In this document: positions 49,474-57,533 of the stretch, one piece after another
Position numbering within the stretch: position 1 is the first letter of the stretch
Layout: each line of letters starts with the position of its first letter
Source of the DNA: Amycolatopsis sp. NBC_01488
Lineage (GTDB): Bacteria; Actinomycetota; Actinomycetes; Mycobacteriales; Pseudonocardiaceae
Direction: 5' to 3'
Assembly (NCBI RefSeq): GCF_036227105.1
Contig: NZ_CP109434.1
Span: forward strand, 7,598,501-7,662,500
Length of the DNA stretch: 64,000 nucleotides
Translations under genes and position numbers: made by a program
Notes under the pieces: model-generated
The model's database searches: none
What the model was told of the DNA's origin: nothing
Seen by the model: the letters and a program-made list of their open reading frames with translations, nothing else

Positions 49474-50511
49474 GTGCGAACAGACCCCGGAGGGATCGCT
49501 CTCACGCGACGCCCGCCACACACGGGCCGCGCGCTGGGTCTCCTGGCCGCCGTCGCCGTCCTGGTCCTCCTGTGCCTGCTGAGCATCTGGCTCGGCTCCA
49601 AGGAGATTTCGTTCGGCGCCGTCTGGCGGGTGCTGTGGCACGACGACGGCTCGGCGGACGCGGTGATCATCCACAGTGTCCGGATGCCGCGGACGCTGCT
49701 CGCCGTCCTCGTCGGCGCCGGGCTCGGGCTCGCCGGCACGGTGATGCAGGCGCTGACCCGCAATCCCCTCGCCGACCCGGGCCTGCTCGGCGTCAGCGCC
49801 GGCGCCGCGTTCGCGATCGTGTTCTCGAGCACCGTGCTGGGGATCAGTTCCCGCTACGGCTACATCTGGTTCGCCTTCGCCGGCGCGCTCGCCGCGACGA
49901 CCGTCGTCTACTACCTGGGCACGCGCGGGCGGGCCGGGTCGAGCCCGGTCAAGCTGGCGCTCGCCGGCGCCGCGGTCACGGCGTTGCTTTCTTCGTTCAC
50001 CAGCGCGATGGTCCTGTCGGATCCGGTGGCGCTCAACCGCTACCGCTTCTGGTCGGCCGGCTCACTGTCCGGAGTGGACGCGAACGCGGTGCTCCAGGTC
50101 CTGCCGTTCCTGGTCATCGGCGTCGTGCTGGCGATCGCGAGCGGCCCGGCTCTCAACAGCCTCGCCCTCGGCGACGACGTGGCGATCGCGCTCGGCCGCA
50201 GGCTCGGCCCGCTGCGGCTGCGCGGGGCGCTGGCGATCATGCTGCTGACCGGGGCCGCCGTCGCCGTCGCCGGGCCGATCGTGTTCCTCGGCCTGATCGT
50301 CCCGCACGCGGTGCGGTTCGTGCTCGGCCCCGACCACCGCTGGCTGCTGCCCTACACCGCCGTGCTCGCCCCGTGCCTGCTGCTCGCCGCGGACATCCTC
50401 GGCCGCGTCATGGCGCGGCCGGGCGAGATCCGCGCGGGCGTGATCGTCGCGTTCGTCGGCGCGCCGTTCTTCATCTACCTGGTCCGCCGCCGCAAGCTCG
50501 TGGAGTCCTGA
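49474..50511 (+). CDS. Ferri-siderophore ABC transporter permease (FecCD family), first subunit
   Basis: The 345-residue protein has about nine to ten membrane segments and the FecCD hallmarks: VRMPRTLLAVLVGAGLGLAGTVMQALTRNPLADPGLLGVSAGAAFAIV, SLALGDDVAIALG and GPIVFLGLIVPHAVRFVLGPDHRWLLP. It pairs with the next gene to form the import channel. The GTG start at 49474 has GGAGG 4 bases upstream. It is divergent from the NRPS and is preceded by an iron box. Uptake of the ferric form of the locus product is the likely task. Confidence 0.94.
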   Translation: MRTDPGGIALTRRPPHTGRALGLLAAVAVLVLLCLLSIWLGSKEISFGAVWRVLWHDDGSADAVIIHSVRMPRTLLAVLVGAGLGLAGTVMQALTRNPLADPGLLGVSAGAAFAIVFSSTVLGISSRYGYIWFAFAGALAATTVVYYLGTRGRAGSSPVKLALAGAAVTALLSSFTSAMVLSDPVALNRYRFWSAGSLSGVDANAVLQVLPFLVIGVVLAIASGPALNSLALGDDVAIALGRRLGPLRLRGALAIMLLTGAAVAVAGPIVFLGLIVPHAVRFVLGPDHRWLLPYTAVLAPCLLLAADILGRVMARPGEIRAGVIVAFVGAPFFIYLVRRRKLVES

Positions 50512-50512
50512 G

Positions 50513-51565
50513 ATGAGCCTGCTGCAGGTCCGGCGCGACCGTGTCACCTTTCGCGTCGGCGCGGTGTCCGGCCGGGTGCGGCCACGATTGCTGCTCGTCT
50601 CGGTCGTCCTCGCCGTGCTCGTATTCGCGCTCTTCTGCGTGGGCATGACGATCGGCGACGTCCCGATGACCGTGTCGGACGTGCTGTCCGGGCTCTTCGG
50701 CGGCGGCGACAGCGGAAACGCTTACATCGTCCAGGAACTGCGGTTGCCGCGGGCGCTCACCGGGCTGCTGGCCGGGTTCGCGTTCGGCGCGTCCGGCGCG
50801 GTGTTCCAGACGATCACCCGCAACCCGCTGGCCGGCCCGGACATGATCGGCATCAACGCCGGCGCGGCGACGGCGGTGGTCGCGGGGATCGCGTTCGGCT
50901 TCGGCGGCGGGCTCGGCACCACCACACTCGGCCTCCTCGGTGGCCTCTTCACCGCGCTGCTGGTGTACGCGCTGGCGTGGCGGCGCGGCACCACCGGGTA
51001 CCGGATCCTGCTGGTGGGCATCGGGATCTTCGCGATGTGCACCAGCCTCACCGACTACCTGCTCAGCAAGGCGCAGATCACCGAGGCGCAGGCGTCGATC
51101 GGCTGGCTGGTGGGCAATCTCGCCAACCGCGGCTGGGAGCACGTCGTCCCGTTGTCCTGCGCGCTCGTCGTGCTGTTCCCGCTGGTGCTGGCGCTGGCGC
51201 GGTGGATGGGCACGTTGTCGCTCGGTGACGACGTGGCCGCCGGGCTCGGCACGCCGGTGCAGCCGGTCCGGCTCGGCCTGCTGCTGGCCGGCGCCGGGAT
51301 GGTCGCGTTCGCGACGGCGTCGGCGGGCCCGATCTCGTTCGTCGCGCTGACCGCGCCGCAGGTCGCGCAGCGGCTCGCCCGGCTGTCGACGCCGCCGATC
51401 ACGGCGTCCGCGCTCACCGGCGCGGTCGTGGTGCTGGGCAGCGACCTCATCGCGCGTTCGCTGACCGCGTCGGCGCTGCCGGTCGGCATCGTGACCGGCG
51501 TGCTCGGCGCCCCACTGCTGCTCTGGCTGCTGGCCAGGGCCAACCGATCCGGTTCCGGAGGCTGA
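50513..51565 (+). CDS. Ferri-siderophore ABC transporter permease (FecCD family), second subunit
   Basis: The 350-residue protein is the second FecCD-type subunit: LRLPRALTGLLAGFAFGASGAVFQTITRNPLAGPDMIGINAGAATAVVAG, a central QASIGWLVGNLANRGWEHV loop and SAGPISFVALTAPQVAQRLARL. Its ATG lies 1 base after the stop of the first permease. With the binding protein at 29.7 kb and the ATPase next door it makes a complete importer, though the binding protein gene is on the far side of the NRPS. Confidence 0.94.
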   Translation: MSLLQVRRDRVTFRVGAVSGRVRPRLLLVSVVLAVLVFALFCVGMTIGDVPMTVSDVLSGLFGGGDSGNAYIVQELRLPRALTGLLAGFAFGASGAVFQTITRNPLAGPDMIGINAGAATAVVAGIAFGFGGGLGTTTLGLLGGLFTALLVYALAWRRGTTGYRILLVGIGIFAMCTSLTDYLLSKAQITEAQASIGWLVGNLANRGWEHVVPLSCALVVLFPLVLALARWMGTLSLGDDVAAGLGTPVQPVRLGLLLAGAGMVAFATASAGPISFVALTAPQVAQRLARLSTPPITASALTGAVVVLGSDLIARSLTASALPVGIVTGVLGAPLLLWLLARANRSGSGG

Positions 51566-51569
51566 GAAG

Positions 51570-52373
51570 ATGACACCGTCCCTGCGCGTGCAGGACCTGC
51601 GCGTGGCCTACGACGACCGGGTCGTCATCGACGGTCTCGACCTCGACATCCCCGGGGGGCAGATCACGGCGATCGTCGGGCCGAACGCGTGCGGGAAGTC
51701 GACGCTGCTGCGCACGCTGGCCCGGTTGCTCACGCCGAAGTCGGGCGGGGTGTACCTCGACGGCCGGTCGATCCACGATCTGCCGACGCGCCAGGTCGCC
51801 CAGCGGCTCGGGATCCTGCCGCAGTCGCCGGTGGCGCCCGAGGGCATGACGGTGGCCGACCTCGTCGGCCGCGGCCGCGCCCCGCACCAGAGCTGGTGGC
51901 GCCAATGGTCCACATCGGACGAAGGCGCGGTCGCTTCCGCGTTGGCGGCCACCCAGACGACCGACCTGGCCGACCGCCCGGTGGACGAGCTGTCCGGCGG
52001 CCAGCGGCAACGCGCGTGGATCGCGATGGCGGTCGCGCAGGGCACGCCGGTGCTGCTGCTGGACGAGCCCACGACGTACCTGGATCTGGCGCACCAGATC
52101 GACGTGCTCGACCTGGTCGTCGACCTCAACCGCGGTGAAGGCCGGACGGTGGTCATGGTGCTGCACGACCTGCCCCAGGCCTGCCGCTACGCCGACCACG
52201 TGATCGCGATGAAGTCCGGGCGGATCGTGGCGTCGGGCAAGCCGGTGGAGGTCATCACCGAAGAACTGGTCGACGAGGTCTTCGACGTCCGCTGCCAGGT
52301 GACGCCGGATCCGGTGAGCGGCACGCCGATGGTGATCCCGATCAGCCGGCACCACCCGGCGCCGGTCGACTAG
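51570..52373 (+). CDS. Ferri-siderophore ABC transporter ATP-binding protein
   Basis: The 267-residue FepC/FhuC-like ATPase has Walker A IVGPNACGKSTLLRTL, Q-loop LGILPQSPVAPEGMTVADLVGRGRAPHQSWW, signature ELSGGQRQRAWIAMAVAQ, Walker B VLLLDEPTTYLDLAHQ and H-loop VMVLHDLPQA. PNACGKST and TTYLDLAHQ are typical of iron-siderophore importers. It starts 4 bp after the second permease, so the three genes form one unit. Confidence 0.95.
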   Translation: MTPSLRVQDLRVAYDDRVVIDGLDLDIPGGQITAIVGPNACGKSTLLRTLARLLTPKSGGVYLDGRSIHDLPTRQVAQRLGILPQSPVAPEGMTVADLVGRGRAPHQSWWRQWSTSDEGAVASALAATQTTDLADRPVDELSGGQRQRAWIAMAVAQGTPVLLLDEPTTYLDLAHQIDVLDLVVDLNRGEGRTVVMVLHDLPQACRYADHVIAMKSGRIVASGKPVEVITEELVDEVFDVRCQVTPDPVSGTPMVIPISRHHPAPVD

Positions 52374-52428
52374 CGCTATCCTGGGCTCTCGCCGACTCCG
52401 GCACTCCCCTTCCAGAAAGCTGGTTCTT

Positions 52429-52914
52429 GTGTACGTGCTGCCCGAAAAGACCGCCGGCCCCGAGCGCGAGCTGCTCGAGGCCATGCTCGACCGCAACCGG
52501 CTCGCCCTCGTCGAGAACGCGCGCGGCCTGTCGGAAGCCGACGCCCGGCGGCGGCTGGTCTCGTCCCTGACCACGCCGATCAGCCTGGTCAAGCACGCCG
52601 CCGTCGCCGAGCGCCGCTGGTTCCAGTGGCTGGTGGCCGGGCTGAGCGAAGCGGAGTGCGACGGCCCGTCGACCCCCGGCGACCCGAGTTTCGCGGTCGC
52701 CGACGGCGAGACGGTGGCCGACGTGATCGCCGAATACGAGCGGACGAGCGCGCGCTCCCGCGAGATCGCGGCAGGCTGCTCGCTCGACGACCGGTGGACG
52801 CACCCGGTCGTCGGCGAGGTCACCCTGCGGTTCATCTACCTGTTCCTGATCGAGGAGTTCGCCCGCCACACCGGCCACGGCGACATCCTCCGGGAGCAGA
52901 TCACCGCGCGCTGA
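52429..52914 (+). CDS. DinB/DUF664-family protein inside the siderophore locus
   Basis: The 161-residue helical protein has LVKHAAVAERRWFQWLVAG and IEEFARHTGHGDILREQIT, the same His pattern as the DinB-like protein at 24363, which indicates a metal-binding four-helix bundle. Its start (GTG 52429) is 55 bp after the ATPase gene, so it may belong to the iron-regulated importer operon. Its end overlaps the convergent hydroxylase gene by 14 bp. Its link to siderophore chemistry is unknown; such proteins often carry out thiol transfer or isomerisation with mycothiol. Confidence 0.8.
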   Translation: MYVLPEKTAGPERELLEAMLDRNRLALVENARGLSEADARRRLVSSLTTPISLVKHAAVAERRWFQWLVAGLSEAECDGPSTPGDPSFAVADGETVADVIAEYERTSARSREIAAGCSLDDRWTHPVVGEVTLRFIYLFLIEEFARHTGHGDILREQITAR

Positions 52915-54208
52915 CCGCGTACTCCGCCACCGGTTCGGCCGCCACCCGGCGGTCCACAACGGACTGCAGGATCTCCCCCACCCGCACCGCGGTGTTCGAC
53001 AGCAGCGACGACGTGATCCCGTGCGTGTGCTCGGTGCCGCCCTGCAGGTAGATCCCGCCGCGCAGGGGCGGCTCCGTCGTGAGCCGGTAGTCGCGCTCGA
53101 CGCGGAGGCGGCCTTCGCCGTCGCGCAGGCAGCGTGGGCCCAGCTCGCCGAGCAGCGGCGTCGGGTCCGCGGGCCGGTAGCCGGTCGCGTACACCACCGC
53201 GTCGGCCTGGAGCACGGTGCGCTCGCCGCCGGTCAGGGACTCGACCGTCACCGTGCCCGCGTCCGTCACCGCCACCGGCCGCGAGACGTTGAACAGCCGC
53301 AGCCGTTCGACGCCGAGCACCTTTTCGCGGTAGACCCGGCGGTACAGCTCGTCGATCAGGTCGAGGTCGACGGCCGAATAGTTCGTCGCGCCGTGGTAAC
53401 GCATCAGGCGATCCTTGACCGGCTCGCCCGCGCGGTAGAACCGGTCGACCGCCTCCGGGTCGAAGATCCGGTTCGCGAACGCGCTGTCGTCGGCCGGGCT
53501 GTAGCCGTAGCGCGCGAACACCGCGCACACCTCCGCGCGCGGGAACTCGTCGTGCAGCAGCGCGGCGACCTCGGCGGCGCTCTGCCCGGCGCCGACCACG
53601 ACGAACCGCCGCGGATCGGTGCCGCGCAGGGCCTCCACGCGGAACAGCAGCTCGCTGTTGTGCCAGATCCGCTCGCCGGCGGTGACGCCCTCGGGCAGCT
53701 GGGGCCGCAAGCCCGTGCCCACCACCAGGTTCCGGGCGCGCAACCACGAACCGTCGGAGGCTTCGACGTCGAAGTAGGCGACTTCCGCACCGGCGTACAC
53801 CGGCTTCACCGCGACGACCTCGGTGCCGTACGAGACGACGTCGTCGACCTTCGCGGCCGCCCACTCGAAGTAGTCGTGGAACTCGACGCGCAGCGGGAAC
53901 AGGTTCTTGTGGTTGATGAAGTCGACCAGCCGACCGGCCGCGTGCAGGTAGTTGAGGAAGCTGAACTCGCTGGTCGGGTTCCGCAGGGTGACCAGGTCCT
54001 TGAGGAACGAGACCTGCATGGTCGCGGTGTCGATCAGCATCCCGCGGTGCCAGCCGAAGCGCGGCTGCCGCTCGAGGAAGTGCGCGGTCACCGGGCTGTC
54101 CTGAGCGGCGTTGCCCGCGTTGTGCTCGGCGAGGGCGATCGCGAGGGCCAGGTTCGACGGTCCGAAGCCCACGCCGACGATGTCGTGGATCGGGACCTCT
54201 GCAGCCAT
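52901..54208 (-). CDS. L-ornithine N5-monooxygenase (siderophore hydroxylase)
   Basis: The 435-residue flavoprotein belongs to the SidA/PvdA/CchB family. The FAD site is DIVGVGFGPSNLALAIALAEHN at residues about 9-30, the NADPH site is FVVVGAGQSAAEVAALLHDEFP near 205-225 and the closing ATGYRPADP is near 340. HRGMLIDTATMQVSFLKDLVTLRNPTSEFSFLNYLHAAGRL is the family substrate region. It makes N5-hydroxyornithine, the hydroxamate precursor. Lysine is a less likely substrate given the formyltransferase next door. The start at 54208 faces the formyltransferase across an iron box. Confidence 0.93.
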   Translation of the reverse strand: MAAEVPIHDIVGVGFGPSNLALAIALAEHNAGNAAQDSPVTAHFLERQPRFGWHRGMLIDTATMQVSFLKDLVTLRNPTSEFSFLNYLHAAGRLVDFINHKNLFPLRVEFHDYFEWAAAKVDDVVSYGTEVVAVKPVYAGAEVAYFDVEASDGSWLRARNLVVGTGLRPQLPEGVTAGERIWHNSELLFRVEALRGTDPRRFVVVGAGQSAAEVAALLHDEFPRAEVCAVFARYGYSPADDSAFANRIFDPEAVDRFYRAGEPVKDRLMRYHGATNYSAVDLDLIDELYRRVYREKVLGVERLRLFNVSRPVAVTDAGTVTVESLTGGERTVLQADAVVYATGYRPADPTPLLGELGPRCLRDGEGRLRVERDYRLTTEPPLRGGIYLQGGTEHTHGITSSLLSNTAVRVGEILQSVVDRRVAAEPVAEYAVSAR

Positions 54209-54256
54209 GGTGCTCCCTCGCGCGCTCCGATACGGTTCAGGGAACCCTAACCTAAC

Positions 54257-54275
54257 TTAGGTGAGCCTCGCCTAG
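54257..54275. promoter_or_regulatory. Iron box (IdeR/DmdR1) between hydroxylase and formyltransferase
   Basis: TTAGGTGAGCCTCGCCTAG fits the iron-box consensus at 14 positions. Directly left of it, CCTAACCTAA (54246-54255) supplies further half-sites on the other strand. The region stands between two divergent biosynthetic genes, so one or two repressor dimers would control both. Confidence 0.85.
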
Positions 54276-54322
54276 TACGTTCGGGGTGATGTTCGTCCCC
54301 CGATCTTGAAAGGCACCCTCCC

Positions 54323-55267
54323 ATGCGCGTGGCGATGTTCGGCTACCAGACCTGGGGGCACCGGACCCTCCAGGCGCTCATCGACGCCGGCCACGAGGTC
54401 GCCCTCGTGGTCACGCACCCGAAGAGCGACCACGCCTACGAGCGGATCTGGGCCGACTCGGTCGCCGACCTCGCCGAGGCGAACGGCATCCGCGTCCTGC
54501 TGCGCACCCGCCCGGACGACGCCGAGCTGCTGGCCGAGCTGACGGCGGCGGACCTCGACCTGATCGTCGCGAACAACTGGCGCACGTGGCTGCCGCCGGA
54601 GATCTTCGAGCTGCCGCGCCACGGCACCCTGAACATCCACGACTCGCTGCTGCCGTCCTACGCGGGCTTCTCCCCGCTGATCTGGGCGATGATCAACGGC
54701 GAGCCGGAGATCGGCGTCACCGCCCACATGATGGACGGCGAGCTCGACGCGGGCGCCATCGTCCTGCAGCGCGCGATCCCGGTCGGCCCGGCCGACACGA
54801 CGACGGACCTGTTCCACCGCACGGTCGACCTGATCGCCCCGATCACCGCCGACGCGCTCTCGAAGATCGAGACCGGCTATCCGCCGGTGCCGCAGGACCG
54901 CGCGAAGGCGAGCTTCTTCCACAAGCGCGCGGCACGCGACAGCCTCATCGACTGGACGTCTTCGCCGGTCGAGATCGAGCGGTTCGTGCGGGCGCTGTCC
55001 GACCCGTACCCGAACGCGTTCACCCACCACCGCGGCTCGCGGCTGCGGATCCTGAAGGCGTCGGTGTCCCAGGGGAACTACGGGGGCACGCCGGGCCGGA
55101 TCTTCATCCGGGAGGGCGACGGCGTGGTGATCGTGGCCGGGCCGGACGCGCGTCGCGGCCGGTCTCCGGGCCTCGTGGTGGAGCAGGTCCGCACGGCCGA
55201 CGGCACGGACCTCGCCGCGGCCGACTACTTCAAGACCATGGGCGGGTACCTCACCGACCGGCCCTGA
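54323..55267 (+). CDS. N5-hydroxyornithine formyltransferase
   Basis: The 314-residue protein is of the methionyl-tRNA formyltransferase superfamily. VAMFGYQTWGHRTLQALIDAGHEVALVVTHP opens the folate-binding domain. LNIHDSLLPSYAGFSPLIWAMINGEPEIGVTAHMMDGELDAGAIVLQ holds the catalytic Asn104, His106 and downstream Asp. The C-terminal OB-like domain is present. In siderophore loci (coelichelin CchA type) it transfers formyl from N10-formyl-tetrahydrofolate to N5-hydroxyornithine. It is divergent from the hydroxylase with a shared iron box. A true initiator-tRNA enzyme is unlikely here because of this context. Confidence 0.92.
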   Translation: MRVAMFGYQTWGHRTLQALIDAGHEVALVVTHPKSDHAYERIWADSVADLAEANGIRVLLRTRPDDAELLAELTAADLDLIVANNWRTWLPPEIFELPRHGTLNIHDSLLPSYAGFSPLIWAMINGEPEIGVTAHMMDGELDAGAIVLQRAIPVGPADTTTDLFHRTVDLIAPITADALSKIETGYPPVPQDRAKASFFHKRAARDSLIDWTSSPVEIERFVRALSDPYPNAFTHHRGSRLRILKASVSQGNYGGTPGRIFIREGDGVVIVAGPDARRGRSPGLVVEQVRTADGTDLAAADYFKTMGGYLTDRP

Positions 55268-55274
55268 CCGATGA

Positions 55275-55322
55275 GCGGGACATCCCTTGGCCGCCGCTCG
55301 TCGCGGCGCCAGGATGTCCCGC
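55275..55322. promoter_or_regulatory. Long hairpin abutting the alpha-galactosidase start
   Basis: GCGGGACATCC (55275-55285) and GGATGTCCCGC (55312-55322) are perfect 11-bp arms. Inside, TGGCCGCCGC (55288-55297) and GCGGCGCCA (55103 offset, 55303-55311) extend the stem with one bulged C around a TCGTC loop. It begins 7 bp after the formyltransferase stop and ends on the base before ATG 55323. It may end the siderophore transcript and could also hide the start region of the next gene. Confidence 0.7.
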
Positions 55323-57413
55323 ATGGCCGGGATCCGTTACCTCGCAGACCACCGCACCTGGGTACTCACCGGCGAGTCGAGCACCTACGCCCTGCGGCTC
55401 GACGAAGACGACGTCCCGGCCCACGTCTTCTGGGGCCCGAAGCTGCCCCCAGAAGACGTCGCGGAGCTCAGCGGGAAAGCGCTTCCCTGGTGGGACGGCT
55501 TCAACGACCCCAACGAAGGTCTCGACGAACTCGCGGCGGACGGCGGCACCAAGTACTGGACCCCCGCCCTTCAACTCCGCTTCGCCGACGGCACCCGCGC
55601 CCTCGAATGGCGCTACGCGACCCACGAGATCGACCGGGACCACCTGACGATCCACTTCACCGACCGCCACTACCCGCTCCGCGTCAGCCTCCACTACCGC
55701 TGGAAATCCGGCGTCCTCGAACGCTGGACCGAACTGTCCGCCGACACCGACGTCGAGGTCGTCCGCGCCGACTCCGCGTCCTGGGTCCTGCCCGTCCTGG
55801 ACGACTACCGGCTCAGCCACGTCACCGGCCGCTGGGCCGCCGAGACCCAGCTGCACCGCACCCCCGCGGCCCACGGCGAGACGACGTTCGCGAGCCGGCG
55901 CGGGATCACCGGGCACCACGCCAACCCCTGGGTGATGGTCGACGACGGCACAGCGACCGAGCGGCACGGCGAGGTCTACGGTGTCGCCCTCGCTTGGAGC
56001 GGTTCCTGGCGGCTCACCGCGACCCGCTCCTCCACCGGCCGGCTGACCGTCAGCGGCGGCTTCGGCCAGGAGGGCGTCGCGCACCGCGTCGGCCCCGGCA
56101 AGCCCCTGACCACGCCGGTGATCGCCGGTCTCTACACCGAAGGCGGCTTCGGCGCCGCCAGCCGCGCCTGGCACGCGTACGTCCGCGAGCACGTCCTCCC
56201 CCATCCGCAGGAACTCCGTCCGGTGCTCTACAACTCTTGGGAGGCAACGGGATTCGACGTCTCCGAAGAACAGCAGCGCATCCTCGCCGAGCGCGCCGCC
56301 GCCCTCGGGGTCGAGCTGTTCGTGATGGACGACGGCTGGTTCGGCGCCCGCACCGGCGACCACGCCGGGCTCGGCGACTGGCACGTCAACCGCCACCGCT
56401 TTCCGGACGGCCTCGAGCCCCTCGTCGACGCCGTGCACGGGCTCGGCATGAAATTCGGCATCTGGGTCGAGCCCGAGATGGTCAACCCCGACAGCGACCT
56501 TTACCGCGCCCACCCCGACTGGGTGCTGCACCACCCGCACCGGCGCCGGTCGGAGCTGCGCAACCAGCTCGTCCTCAACTTCGCACGGACCGACGTCGCC
56601 GAGTGGGCGCACGGCTGGCTCGACCGGCTCGTCGGCGACCACGGCGTCGACTTCCTCAAGTGGGACATGAACCGCCCGTTCAGCGAAGCGGGCTGGCCCG
56701 GCGACGCGGACCCGGACCGGCTGTGGGTCGAGCACACGCGAGCCGTGTACGCGCTCATGGACCGGCTCCGGGCAGACCACCCGGGCCTGCGGCTCGAGGC
56801 GTGCAGCGGCGGGGGCGGCCGGATCGACCTCGGCGTGCTCGCCCGCGCCGACCAGGTCTGGACGTCCGACAACACCGACGCCCTCGACCGGCTGCGCATC
56901 CAGCACGGCTACGGCCAGCTGTACCCGGCCGGCGCGATGTCGGCCTGGGTCACCGACAACCCGAACTTCGTCACCGGCCGCTCGGTGCCGCTGCGGTTCC
57001 GGTTCCACGTCGCCATGGCCGGCGTGCTCGGGGTCGGCGGCAACATCGTGGGTTGGCCTGAGGACGACCTCGCGCTCGCCCGCGAGCTGATCGCGCTAGC
57101 CAAGGACATCCGGCCCGTCGTGCAGCACGGCGCGCTGTACCGGCTGCGGCCGCCGGTCGACGACGGCGTCACCGCGCTCCAGTACGTCCACGAAGACCGC
57201 GCGGTCGTCTTCGCCTATCGGCAGGCCGCGCACTTCAACGCGCCGGAGCGGCCGATGCGGCTCGAAGGCCTCGATCCCGCTGAGCGGTACCTCGATTTGG
57301 ACGCCGGCACCACGCACAGCGGCGCCGTCCTGCTCGCCCGCGGGCTGGCCCTCGGCCTGCCGACCGGGGACTTCGCGAGCAAAGTCGTCCGGTTGGAGCG
57401 AGTTCCCCGCTAG
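55323..57413 (+). CDS. Alpha-galactosidase, GH36 family
   Basis: The 696-residue protein has the GH36 plan: an N-terminal beta-sandwich, a barrel with PVLYNSWEATGFDV, LFVMDDGWFG, KFGIWVEPEMVNPDS and VDFLKWDMNRPF (nucleophile Asp448), ACSGGGGRIDLGVLARADQVWTSDNTDALDR (acid/base Asp516), and a C-terminal beta domain. It frees alpha-linked galactose from melibiose- or raffinose-type sugars. No signal peptide is seen, so it works inside the cell on imported sugars. ATG 55323 is preferred; ATG 55314 and TTG 55287 lie inside the upstream hairpin. A sugar importer follows. Confidence 0.95.
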   Translation: MAGIRYLADHRTWVLTGESSTYALRLDEDDVPAHVFWGPKLPPEDVAELSGKALPWWDGFNDPNEGLDELAADGGTKYWTPALQLRFADGTRALEWRYATHEIDRDHLTIHFTDRHYPLRVSLHYRWKSGVLERWTELSADTDVEVVRADSASWVLPVLDDYRLSHVTGRWAAETQLHRTPAAHGETTFASRRGITGHHANPWVMVDDGTATERHGEVYGVALAWSGSWRLTATRSSTGRLTVSGGFGQEGVAHRVGPGKPLTTPVIAGLYTEGGFGAASRAWHAYVREHVLPHPQELRPVLYNSWEATGFDVSEEQQRILAERAAALGVELFVMDDGWFGARTGDHAGLGDWHVNRHRFPDGLEPLVDAVHGLGMKFGIWVEPEMVNPDSDLYRAHPDWVLHHPHRRRSELRNQLVLNFARTDVAEWAHGWLDRLVGDHGVDFLKWDMNRPFSEAGWPGDADPDRLWVEHTRAVYALMDRLRADHPGLRLEACSGGGGRIDLGVLARADQVWTSDNTDALDRLRIQHGYGQLYPAGAMSAWVTDNPNFVTGRSVPLRFRFHVAMAGVLGVGGNIVGWPEDDLALARELIALAKDIRPVVQHGALYRLRPPVDDGVTALQYVHEDRAVVFAYRQAAHFNAPERPMRLEGLDPAERYLDLDAGTTHSGAVLLARGLALGLPTGDFASKVVRLERVPR

Positions 57414-57462
57414 AGATCCGATCTCTCGGGCCGACATCGACGTTTTCTCGCGCACGACTCGC

Positions 57463-57503
57463 TTGACACCACATCAGACGTCCGATCAAATGCGTCGTAC
57501 ATC
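57463..57503 (+). promoter_or_regulatory. Putative promoter and dyad of the sugar ABC operon
   Basis: TTGACA at 57463-57468 is a good -35. The -10 is less clear (TACATC at 57498 is too far, CAAATG at 57486 has the right spacing). ATCAGACGTCCGAT (57472-57485) is a near-perfect 14-bp dyad between them and could bind a LacI or GntR repressor. The segment 57414-57533 is less GC-rich than its surroundings and separates the galactosidase from the binding protein. Confidence 0.4.
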
Positions 57504-57533
57504 ACATATGGTGGGTGGCATGCGGGAGGAACG

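Noticed and set aside
54323..55267. Methionyl-tRNA formyltransferase (fmt)
   Set aside because: The fold is the same, but the gene is divergent from an ornithine hydroxylase with a shared iron box, and no def or other translation genes are nearby.
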